From positions 248,001 through 312,000 of the forward strand of contig NZ_SJSN01000005.1 of the NCBI RefSeq assembly GCF_004331675.1: a DNA stretch of 64,000 nt. Direction: 5' to 3'. A program made the translations under genes and the position numbers. The notes below the pieces were generated by a model, which worked only from the letters and a program-made list of their open reading frames with translations, searched no databases and was not told the origin of the DNA. Shown piece by piece: positions 24,942 through 32,884 of the stretch (position 1 is its first letter; each line of letters opens with the position of its first letter). This DNA comes from Pedobacter frigidisoli (GTDB lineage Bacteria; Bacteroidota; Bacteroidia; Sphingobacteriales; Sphingobacteriaceae).

Positions 24942-27719
24942 TTAATTCCTTTGTCGGCCACCACCAAAACCGCCACCACCATTTTCTCCGCGGTTTCTAC
25001 CGCCGCCTTCTTGGTTGCCCCTTATCCTGTTCTTACCACCCATTCTATTTAATGAATAGGTAAAAGAAAACATAAAATAGCGCTGCAAAACGTTATAACT
25101 AACATCCTCAATTCTATTGTTGTTAGAGGTACGACTAATACCCTGATTCTCGTTTAACAAATCATTAACCGCGGCCTTAAGTGTTCCACGGTTTTTAAAA
25201 AACTGCTTACTCACTAAGGAGTTAACCAGCGTAAAATGGGTGTCGAAAGCTTCGCCTCGGCCTGTGTTTTGATTATAATCGGCATCTACCGACCAGCGAA
25301 TATCGCCAGGGAACATGTAACTCACACTAATATTCGGACTAAAAGTGTAATATCTGGTATTTGAATTTGGCTGAACCGAATAAGTTGACCTGTTGATTGA
25401 ACCATTTATACCTGCTGTCAAATCAAGTTTATCTAAGCTAGAAACCAAGCGGTAACCGTTATTAATGCTCCAGCTATTGGTGATGTTTCTTATGGAATTG
25501 GTAAAATTTACATCGCGATCGTAATTTCCACCAACATTAATATGGAAATTAAGCTTGTTCTCTGCCATCAATGGCAAGCTTAATGATGATGAAATATTCC
25601 CAGAATACACGCCATTTACGTTAACTGGCAAAACCGCCAACTTGCCCTGATCTGGTCCGCTTTGTATCAAACTGCTACTATTCGCAATCCTATTCGATGT
25701 TTGTGTTAAGTTTAAGTTTACAAATAGCGATCTATTTTTACCTACTGTAAATGTGTTATAAGCGATGCGTAAGGTATTGTTAAACTCAGGCTTCAAATCC
25801 GGATTTCCGACAGGAATACTTTGGGTATTGGTATTGTTTGGGATTGGCTGCAATTGCTGTATTGTAGGTTGATTTGTGCTTCCACGATAGTTAAAAACCA
25901 AACGTTTGCTATTGCTAAAGTTATACCGAAACATTGCCGATGGCGTGTAATTAAAAACATTCTGCCTTAATACAAATCCTCTACTAATGTTATTATTTGT
26001 TCTATCAGTATTTTGCACAGCCATACCAATATTCCAATTGTACTTTTGCTCCATTTTATTAAAGCTAAAACCTGCGTTATTGGTTAGAATGGTATTCTCA
26101 TAGGAGTTACTAAAAGTTTGATCGAGCAAATCATACTGCAAGGTTACAGGATTGAAATTATAAGTAAAACGATCAGATGTATTGTGGTTATAACCATTTT
26201 GATAGTTAAACTCCAAACTTAGTGTTTTACTTAGTGGCTCGGTATAAACTAACCTTGTGCTTTGGTTTAGCGACTCGCTTTCCTGATCGTTAAATTGATT
26301 GGTAACCTTATTTGTAATTACGCCACCACTATCAATTCTGGTTTCGGGGTTATTGTTATAATTATCGGCATCGTTATTATTAATATTTGTATTAAGGTTT
26401 AGAGATAATGTTCTTCCTCTACGCATAAACTTTTTTCGTAATAAGATATTATTGCTGATAGATGGGGAAGTGTTATGATTGCTTAGCGATTGCGTACCGT
26501 TAATGATGTACTTTCTATAATCCCTTGTGTATTTACTTGAATTTAGGCTTTCGTTATCTGTATAACTTAAATTCGGCTCAATGCGTAGGGAAGTTAGCGA
26601 ATCCAATTTAGTATCAACCATGAAGTTTAACCGATGATTTAAACGATCTGAATTATTAACTTGATTATTGTTGAATATCGTTGTTACATCGCCTAAAAGG
26701 TTTTGCGTAACACTATTTCTTAAGATTAGGTTATCAGATTTGTTAACGAAGTAACTCAGGCTAATTTCTGTTTGATCGGCATAAACATCAGAAAAATTAA
26801 ATCCCGCAGCTTTTGTATCGGTAATACCGCCACGTCCGCCATTACCGCCCCCGTTTCCACCGCCAAGGCCACCACCAAAATTCTGTTTATTTACATTATT
26901 AAACTGTGCGATTACACTCAGCCTTTTATCTTGATTAAACTTATTGATGTTTGCATTGATATCGTATCGATCATCAGATCCATAACCAGCTGTTGTATTT
27001 CCGAAATAGCCATTTTTCCTATCTTTCTTGGTGGTAATATTGATAATCTTCGTCCTGGAGCCATCGTCGATCCCAGTAAATTGCGCCTGATCTGAAAGCT
27101 CATCAATGATCTGAATTTTATCAATCATATCTGCGGGTAGATTTTTAGTCGCCAAAAGTGGATCGTTACCGAAGAATTCCTTGCCATCCACCCTTACTTT
27201 GGTAATGGTTTCGCCTTGCGCCTTAACGGTTCCCGCCTTATCTACCTCCACACCTGGCAGCTTTTTAAGCAAGTCCTCTACTACAGCGTTTTCTATCACC
27301 TTGAAAGAGCTCGCATTAAATTCAATGGTATCTTTTTTGATGACGATTGGGGGCACCTCTGCTTTGATCTCAACCGTTTGAAGATCGATAGCTGCACCCT
27401 CGAGCGTAATATCGCCTAATGCAACATCGGTTTTATCAGCAACAATGGTAAAATCCTTTGTTGTATTTTTCAACCCTAGAAAAGCAGCATACAGCCTGTA
27501 GCTTCCCGGCTTAAGGTTTTTGAAAATGAATTTACCATCTTCAGTAGTGCTAATTGCACCCACCATACTCGAATCGCTCAGGTTTTTAATGGCAATTGAA
27601 GCGAAATCGATTGGCTTTTTATCTTTCGACTGGATAATTCTACCGCTTATTGTACCTGATTTTTGTGCATAAACGAAAAGTGTAGAAAATATGAGAAGTA
27701 GCGTAAAAATTTGTTTCAT
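24942..27719 (-). CDS. Outer-membrane beta-barrel protein with CarboxypepD-like domain (paralogue 1)
   Basis: This 925-residue protein has a Sec signal peptide (MKQIFTLLLIFSTLFVYAQ), then a CarboxypepD regulatory-like domain (SGTISGRIIQSKDKKPIDFA) at ~22-110, a plug-like domain with LLKKLPGVEVDKAG and VDGKEFFGNDPLLATKNLP at ~145-190, and a long C-terminal barrel rich in alternating aromatic/Asn strands. It belongs with TonB-receptor-like 'outer membrane beta-barrel' proteins of Bacteroidota. The tail is an RG/GGG-rich stretch. It is a close paralogue of the upstream gene at 27892-30711 and lies just upstream of feoAB. Ligand unknown. Confidence 0.88.
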   Translation of the reverse strand: MKQIFTLLLIFSTLFVYAQKSGTISGRIIQSKDKKPIDFASIAIKNLSDSSMVGAISTTEDGKFIFKNLKPGSYRLYAAFLGLKNTTKDFTIVADKTDVALGDITLEGAAIDLQTVEIKAEVPPIVIKKDTIEFNASSFKVIENAVVEDLLKKLPGVEVDKAGTVKAQGETITKVRVDGKEFFGNDPLLATKNLPADMIDKIQIIDELSDQAQFTGIDDGSRTKIINITTKKDRKNGYFGNTTAGYGSDDRYDINANINKFNQDKRLSVIAQFNNVNKQNFGGGLGGGNGGGNGGRGGITDTKAAGFNFSDVYADQTEISLSYFVNKSDNLILRNSVTQNLLGDVTTIFNNNQVNNSDRLNHRLNFMVDTKLDSLTSLRIEPNLSYTDNESLNSSKYTRDYRKYIINGTQSLSNHNTSPSISNNILLRKKFMRRGRTLSLNLNTNINNNDADNYNNNPETRIDSGGVITNKVTNQFNDQESESLNQSTRLVYTEPLSKTLSLEFNYQNGYNHNTSDRFTYNFNPVTLQYDLLDQTFSNSYENTILTNNAGFSFNKMEQKYNWNIGMAVQNTDRTNNNISRGFVLRQNVFNYTPSAMFRYNFSNSKRLVFNYRGSTNQPTIQQLQPIPNNTNTQSIPVGNPDLKPEFNNTLRIAYNTFTVGKNRSLFVNLNLTQTSNRIANSSSLIQSGPDQGKLAVLPVNVNGVYSGNISSSLSLPLMAENKLNFHINVGGNYDRDVNFTNSIRNITNSWSINNGYRLVSSLDKLDLTAGINGSINRSTYSVQPNSNTRYYTFSPNISVSYMFPGDIRWSVDADYNQNTGRGEAFDTHFTLVNSLVSKQFFKNRGTLKAAVNDLLNENQGISRTSNNNRIEDVSYNVLQRYFMFSFTYSLNRMGGKNRIRGNQEGGGRNRGENGGGGFGGGRQRN

Positions 27720-27840
27720 TCGGTTAGTTTTCTGGTTCTAATGTAAAGACTAGCCGATACTTTAAAGGTTTATTTGGGTTAAGTAACAAATGAAATACAT
27801 AATTGTCATTTGTACAGTTATTAAATTCTTAACCTAACAT

Positions 27841-27873
27841 AAAACAAAAAGGCCCGTTAAAAAACGAGCCTTT
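27841..27873 (-). terminator. Terminator between the two barrel genes
   Basis: Minus strand AAAGGCTCGTT (27873-27863) pairs with AACGGGCCTTT (27858-27848), one mismatch, followed by TTGTTTT. It separates paralogue 2 from paralogue 1. Confidence 0.85.
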
Positions 27874-27891
27874 AAAAAATGATTGTGCTTT

Positions 27892-30711
27892 TTACATTCT
27901 TATGCGTTGTCCGCCGCCGCCTCCACCTTGACTAGGCATCTGCATATCACTACTCATATTTCTTCCGCCAATGCGGGTTAATGAATAAGTGAACGAGAAC
28001 ATAAAATATCTTTTTAAAACGTTGTAGTTTAAATCAGTAATGGTGTTGTTAGTTGCTGTTCTGCTAATCCCTTGGTTTTGGTTGAAAGCATCATTAACTG
28101 CAACTTTAAAGGTTCCTCTATTCTGGAAAAACTGACGGCTGATGTATGAGTTTACCAATGTAAATTCGGTGTTATAATCTTCTCCACGTCCTGTATTTTT
28201 AATGTAATCCAAATCTATAGCTAAACGAATATTTCCTGGGAAAAGATAACTAATATCGAAGCTAGGATTTAGCGTGTAGAAGTTGGTAGTTTGAGCCGGA
28301 TTAGCCGAATAGGTAGCTCTGTTGTATGTTCCAGAAATACCACCAGTTAAATCGAACTTATCAAGGTTGGTTACAAAATTATATCGGTTTGTTACAGAAT
28401 AGGTATTGGTTACGTTCCTAACCACATCAGCCGGATTATTATTGGCTGTGGTAAAGTTTACGTTTCTGTTGTAATTAGCATTTAACGAAGCGTTTAAGTT
28501 TAGTTTTCTTTCAGGTAGAAGAGGCAAGCCAACGTTTATACTTCCCGAACCAGAATACACACCATCTACGTTAACATAGGTGGTTCTAATTTTGCCGAAA
28601 TCCACATCACTTTGATCAGTAACCAATTGACTGCTATTTCCAATGGCATTGAATGTTTGGCTTAAATTGATGAAAGCAAAAAACATTCTGCTTTTAGCAA
28701 AATCAAAGTTGTTATAGTTGAATGTTAAATTATTGTTGAATGCCGGTTTCAAGAGTGGATTACCCACAAAAACACTTTGGGTATTCGTATTATCAGGAAT
28801 TGGCTGAATTTGGTTGATGCTTGGTTGTTGTGTATTACCTCTATAACGAATATTTAATCTTCTAGCATTGCTGAAATTATATCTGAAGTTTGCCGAAGGC
28901 GTTAAATTAATGAAATTTTGTGTCCTAACCATACCGGTGGTAACGTTTGTATTTACACGATTGGTTTGTTGAGCCGCTATACCAATATTCCAATTGTATT
29001 TCTTCTGGTTAGTGGTATAACTTAAGCCACCAGCATTTGTTAAAGTTTGATTTTCGTAAATGTTCGTGTAATCCAAATTAACCAAATCATATTGGCCACT
29101 TGCCGAATTGAAATCCAAAACCTGTCTTCCCTGATTATCGTGGGCGTAACCATTTTGGTAATTGAACTCTAAACTCGTTGTTTTTGAGAGTGGTTCAGTA
29201 TATACTACTCTTGATGTATTATTAATCGAGTTGCTATTTACTTTATTCAATTGATCAATAAGTGATGGTGTGGTTACATTGTTTACCGTATTGCTTTCAG
29301 AAATGTAATTGTAAGTATCTGCATCGTTATTGTTAACGCTGGTGTTTACATTTAGTGAGATTGTTCTACCACGTCTTTTGAATTTTTTACGAACCAATAA
29401 ATTATTGGTAATGTTTGGCGTAGTTGAATTGCTGATGTAACGCTGATCTCCAATAGTTGAAGTAGCGATTAAATTTCTGTTATAACTACTAATATTTGTT
29501 GCATCAGCTTCTGTAAATGATACATTTGGTTGAATCTTAATTGTTGTTGATGAATCCAATTTGGTATCAATCATGAAATTGAACCTGTGATTGATTCGAT
29601 CGGTATTGTTATCTGCAGTATTGTTAACCGTAGTAATTGAATTTCCCAATAAGTTTTGAGTAAAACTGGTTTGCTGATTGGTGACATCCGATCGATTAAA
29701 AAAGTAACTACCTTGAATTTGGGTTCCATCCTTATAATTATCGGCAAAGTTTAAACCGCCAGCATTGGTATTGGTAATACCACCGCTACCTGCGCCACTA
29801 CCTCCGCCACCAAAGTTGCCTCGGCCACCGCCGCCAAAACCGTTTCCAACACCATTACCTTGGCCAAAACTTTGTTTATTTACATTATTGAACTGACCGA
29901 TAACACTGAATTGTTGGTCGTTATCGAATTTATTTACGTTGATGCTGGCGTCATATCTATCATCGGTACCATAACCAATCGTACTGTTACCAAAGTAACC
30001 TTTCTTCATTCCTGCTTTAGTTGTGATATTTAAGATTTTATTCCTAGTGCCATCATCAACGCCAGAAAATTGTGATTGCTCCGACATCTCATCGATAACC
30101 TGAATTTTATCTACCATATCCGCAGGAAGATTTTTTGTAGCTAAAAGCGGATCGCTTCCAAAGAATTCCTTACCATCAACTTTTACTTTAGTTATTGTTT
30201 CTCCTTGCGCTTTTATACTTCCATCTTTGGCAACTTCAACACCCGGCAGTTTCTTTAAAACATCTTCGACAACAGCATTCTCCCTTACCTTGATTGATTT
30301 TGCATCAAATTCTAATGTATCAGTTTTAACAACCACTGGAATACTTGCCGTAACATTTACATCTTTTAGATCAAGTCCATCATCGGCCATTGCAATTTCT
30401 CCAACGTTAACGGCAGCCTTGGCTACCTCAACATCTTTAGTTACTGTTTTCAAGCCCAAAAAAGCAGCATAAATTCTATACTTACCAGCAGCAATTGCCT
30501 TAAAGCTAAATGTACCGTCAGGGTTTGTTTGTCCAGAGGCTACTACGCTAGAATCTTTCAAGCTTTTGATTGCTATCGTTGCAAAATCGACAGGCTTCTT
30601 ATCTTTTGAATTTATTACTTTACCACTTATAGCACCAGTATTTTGAGCCTGGGCGATATATCCGCTAAATAAAAGAACAATGAATATTGCCCTTTGAACG
30701 TTCTTTTTCAT
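27892..30711 (-). CDS. Outer-membrane beta-barrel protein with CarboxypepD-like domain (paralogue 2)
   Basis: This 939-residue protein has the same architecture as the gene at 24942-27719: signal peptide (MKKNVQRAIFIVLLFSG), CarboxypepD-like domain (GKVINSKDKKPVDFATIAIK), plug-like region with VVEDVLKKLPGVEVAKDG and DPLLATKNLPADM, and a beta-barrel. A Gly-rich loop lies at about 285-320 and the C-terminus ends in a GGGGGG-type tail. It has its own promoter and terminator. TonB-linked uptake is plausible but the substrate is not visible; tandem duplication explains the pair. Confidence 0.88.
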   Translation of the reverse strand: MKKNVQRAIFIVLLFSGYIAQAQNTGAISGKVINSKDKKPVDFATIAIKSLKDSSVVASGQTNPDGTFSFKAIAAGKYRIYAAFLGLKTVTKDVEVAKAAVNVGEIAMADDGLDLKDVNVTASIPVVVKTDTLEFDAKSIKVRENAVVEDVLKKLPGVEVAKDGSIKAQGETITKVKVDGKEFFGSDPLLATKNLPADMVDKIQVIDEMSEQSQFSGVDDGTRNKILNITTKAGMKKGYFGNSTIGYGTDDRYDASINVNKFDNDQQFSVIGQFNNVNKQSFGQGNGVGNGFGGGGRGNFGGGGSGAGSGGITNTNAGGLNFADNYKDGTQIQGSYFFNRSDVTNQQTSFTQNLLGNSITTVNNTADNNTDRINHRFNFMIDTKLDSSTTIKIQPNVSFTEADATNISSYNRNLIATSTIGDQRYISNSTTPNITNNLLVRKKFKRRGRTISLNVNTSVNNNDADTYNYISESNTVNNVTTPSLIDQLNKVNSNSINNTSRVVYTEPLSKTTSLEFNYQNGYAHDNQGRQVLDFNSASGQYDLVNLDYTNIYENQTLTNAGGLSYTTNQKKYNWNIGIAAQQTNRVNTNVTTGMVRTQNFINLTPSANFRYNFSNARRLNIRYRGNTQQPSINQIQPIPDNTNTQSVFVGNPLLKPAFNNNLTFNYNNFDFAKSRMFFAFINLSQTFNAIGNSSQLVTDQSDVDFGKIRTTYVNVDGVYSGSGSINVGLPLLPERKLNLNASLNANYNRNVNFTTANNNPADVVRNVTNTYSVTNRYNFVTNLDKFDLTGGISGTYNRATYSANPAQTTNFYTLNPSFDISYLFPGNIRLAIDLDYIKNTGRGEDYNTEFTLVNSYISRQFFQNRGTFKVAVNDAFNQNQGISRTATNNTITDLNYNVLKRYFMFSFTYSLTRIGGRNMSSDMQMPSQGGGGGGQRIRM

Positions 30712-30733
30712 TAGAAAAAATTAGATTTATATA

Positions 30734-30741
30734 CAAAACTA
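30734..30741 (-). promoter_or_regulatory. -7 box for barrel paralogue 2
   Basis: Minus-strand TAGTTTTG matches TAnnTTTG, 22 nt before the start codon at 30711. Confidence 0.5.
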
Positions 30742-30858
30742 AGCTATCAGACTACGGAAAAGCCTAAAGGTTTGTTAAGAGTTGTTAAAAGCTTAGTAAC
30801 AATTTAAATACAGCTTATTGGTAAGCCGGCAAATCATTTGGGAAATGATTTAAATTTT

Positions 30859-30984
30859 TTATTTCTGTTGAGCAGGATAGCTCTTGTAATATACTTTTGG
30901 GCAATTACAATCCTTTTTGAAGATACTGCATCCGCTAAGGCAAAAAGCTACCAACACACAAATTATACTAATTTTTCTTTTCAT
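30859..30984 (-). CDS. Small lipoprotein, 41 residues, overlapping the VanZ-like gene
   Basis: Reading the minus strand from the ATG at 30984 gives MKRKISIICVLVAFCLSGCS, a complete lipoprotein signal with lipobox L-S-G-C (Cys at residue 19), then a Cys/Lys-rich tail (FKKDCNCPKVYYKSYPAQQK) and TAA at 30861-30859. The frame overlaps the last 17 bp of the VanZ-like gene, which supports translational coupling. It is the third gene of gcvH-VanZ-lipoprotein. The mature peptide is about 23 residues with two further cysteines. No function is assigned. Confidence 0.7.
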   Translation of the reverse strand: MKRKISIICVLVAFCLSGCSIFKKDCNCPKVYYKSYPAQQK

Positions 30985-31366
30985 CGAAATTTAATTTATG
31001 GAGCAAAACATAGCTAAATACAGCCATACATGCACCCAACATATCACAAGCAAAATCCCACCACTCGGCAGAGCGGTAAGTAAAAACTTTCCACTGTAAC
31101 AACTCTATGCCTCCGCCAATTATTGCGTTGATAACGAGTATTTTAAAAATAGTCAACGTTCGGAAAGCAAATGTATGCTGATATTTTATTTTGCCATAAA
31201 AGAGCAATACAGATAAAATAAAGAAGAAGCCCAAATGGGTCATTTTATCGAAACCCTCAAAGAAAAAACCATCTCCTTTGGTTTCGGGCATTCTTATATT
31301 ACAAAGCACTAAAACGACAAGCGTCCAGAATATTGCCCACTTTTGCTGTTTTAGTGCTTCGAACAA
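30968..31366 (-). CDS. VanZ-like family membrane protein
   Basis: This ~132-residue protein has four membrane segments and VanZ-family features: FDKMTHLGFFFILSVLLFY and IGGGIELLQ, followed by R-S-A-E-W-W-D-F-A-C-D-M-L-G-A. VanZ relatives confer low-level teicoplanin resistance in enterococci, but most family members are uncharacterised. No ATG starts the frame: the first plausible start is TTG at 31366, or an ATT a few codons upstream. It begins about 11 bp after the gcvH stop, so it probably depends on coupling from gcvH. Confidence 0.85.
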   Translation of the reverse strand: MFEALKQQKWAIFWTLVVLVLCNIRMPETKGDGFFFEGFDKMTHLGFFFILSVLLFYGKIKYQHTFAFRTLTIFKILVINAIIGGGIELLQWKVFTYRSAEWWDFACDMLGACMAVFSYVLLHKLNFDEKKN

Positions 31367-31377
31367 AATCTTATCAA

Positions 31378-31758
31378 TTAAGCGCCAACTAATTCTTGGT
31401 AGGCTTCTGCAGAAAGTAAAGCTTCCACCTCAGCCAAATCAGCTAGTGAAACTTTAACCATCCAACCTTTTCCATAAGGATCAGAATTAACCAATTCAGG
31501 GTTATCATTTAATTCAGCATTAATTTCTAATACTGTTCCAGTAACTGGCATATATAAATCAGAAACCGTTTTAACGGCTTCAACAGTACCGAAAACTTCT
31601 TCTTTTGCTACTTCTGAGCCTACAGTGTTAATATCTACATAAACGATATCCCCTAATTCGCGTTGAGCGAAATCTGTAACCCCTATGTAAGCTTCATTGC
31701 CTTCAACCTTAACCCACTCGTGGTCTTTTGTGTATTTTAATTCTGATGGGAAATTCAT
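31378..31758 (-). CDS. gcvH: Glycine cleavage system H protein
   Basis: This 126-residue lipoyl carrier shuttles the aminomethyl group between the P, T and L proteins of glycine cleavage. It has [14 protein letters not shown] at the start, GDIVYVDI, and the lipoylation motif [13 protein letters not shown] with Lys63 as the modified residue, ending in E-A-Y-Q-E-L-V. It is the first gene of a three-gene unit. Its leader contains a hairpin (31802-31835) behind a -7 box. Confidence 0.96.
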   Translation of the reverse strand: MNFPSELKYTKDHEWVKVEGNEAYIGVTDFAQRELGDIVYVDINTVGSEVAKEEVFGTVEAVKTVSDLYMPVTGTVLEINAELNDNPELVNSDPYGKGWMVKVSLADLAEVEALLSAEAYQELVGA

Positions 31759-31801
31759 TGTTTTTTATTGTTTTGTTTCAGTGATTTACGATTGAATCCT
31801 A

Positions 31802-31835
31802 AACGGTTATGCGGAATCATATAGGCACAACCGTT
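31802..31835 (-). promoter_or_regulatory. Hairpin in the gcvH leader
   Basis: AACGGTT-A-TGC (31802-31812) pairs with GCA-C-AACCGTT (31825-31835): ten pairs with one A-C mismatch and a 12 nt loop. It lies between the -7 box and the gcvH start, without a T run, so it may be a 5' UTR control structure or an operator dyad. Confidence 0.55.
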
Positions 31836-31841
31836 GCGAAC

Positions 31842-31849
31842 CAAAAATA
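31842..31849 (-). promoter_or_regulatory. -7 box for gcvH
   Basis: Minus-strand TATTTTTG matches TAnnTTTG; the leader to the gcvH ATG is about 80 nt. The rest of the 309 bp gap up to 32067 shows only an AT-rich GCTAA...TTTAGC palindrome near 32024-32040. Confidence 0.5.
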
Positions 31850-32067
31850 CATATTAGTTTAACGATTAACAATGACTCCCAAATTAACTTTGATAAATAA
31901 TTCATTTATTTAACTACCAATCTCGGAATTAAACCAAATTACATATTTTTTTTACTAGCCATGGGCTTCGATTTCTAAGGGGTTATTTATATTTCTCTTT
32001 TTCCAGCAAAAAATGCTAATAATAAATAACTAATTTAGCATTAACTAAATCAACGACATCCCAATTT

Positions 32068-32523
32068 ATGAAAGAGGCAATACTGTATACGCTTAAAATT
32101 TGCATAACTACATTTGCAGTAACGGTTCCAGTAACTATGGCGATAGGCATAGGTTACATTAGTCTCATGATGGCGCTCAATCCATCAAACTTTAATTTCA
32201 GCTTCAACCTTGGATTTATTGATGTTGCCGTATTTACGGCAATAACCGCTTTATTTATCTTATTTAAGTTGAATAAAACGGCAAGTAATAAAAAGCAAAA
32301 TGATAAAAATAACTTATTAAGGCAAGCTTTTGTACCTATTTTCATCTTTATCCTTTATTTGCTCATTGCTGGAAAATTACAGGGAGTTCCAATAGATAAC
32401 TTTCTATTTAGCTACAGTCCAATGTTTGTTATTATGTTTTTCTGTATGAAGTTATTTCCGCTTTATACAGAAAATTTATTTTTATCAAACGAGAACAATG
32501 AACTGCCTACAAGCGCTCAGTAA
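32068..32523 (+). CDS. Hypothetical four-helix membrane protein
   Basis: This 151-residue protein has four hydrophobic segments at about residues 8-35, 48-68, 87-105 and 112-132, a Lys/Asn-rich cytoplasmic loop (LNKTASNKKQNDKNN), and a polar tail. It resembles small DUF4199-type membrane proteins of Bacteroidota in layout only; I do not recognise a signature. It is alone on the plus strand between the gcvH unit and the sprA operon. Confidence 0.6.
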   Translation: MKEAILYTLKICITTFAVTVPVTMAIGIGYISLMMALNPSNFNFSFNLGFIDVAVFTAITALFILFKLNKTASNKKQNDKNNLLRQAFVPIFIFILYLLIAGKLQGVPIDNFLFSYSPMFVIMFFCMKLFPLYTENLFLSNENNELPTSAQ

Positions 32524-32676
32524 TTAAGCAGGATATCACTTCATTGATTTAAAATCGTCATTTTGAGCAGCATTTTTTCAACGCAACGCAGCAATACTTC
32601 CGCTTTCGCTCAGCACTTATTAAGCAAGTAAATTATGCTTCTTGCTGTTTCGAAAAAGAGATTTACCTAGGTTTAT

Positions 32677-32783
32677 AAACCTGATATAATTGGAAAGCTC
32701 CCGATTTTAGCAGCTGTATTTTTGTTTTTGTCTGAATGCTTTACGTACTTGCACAGGCTCTCGGGACTTGAAACTTAACAGGG
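32677..32783. repeat. Dispersed intergenic element, copy 1
   Basis: This ~107 bp stretch aligns with 57112-57220: shared blocks are AAACC/CTGATA, GGAAAGC, CCGATTT, TTTTT.TCTG.ATGCTT and TTGCACAGG, then ACTTGAA/GCTTGAA and a G-rich end. It fills part of the 361 bp gap after the membrane-protein gene; the remainder shows no gene. Confidence 0.6.
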
Positions 32784-32884
32784 CTATCGGCTGCCATATT
32801 TAGCAGACCTTCATTTCCAAAACATGAAAATTTGAGTTCGACGGTGTTAATCGAACCCAAATTTTTTCAATATCAAAATGCAAT

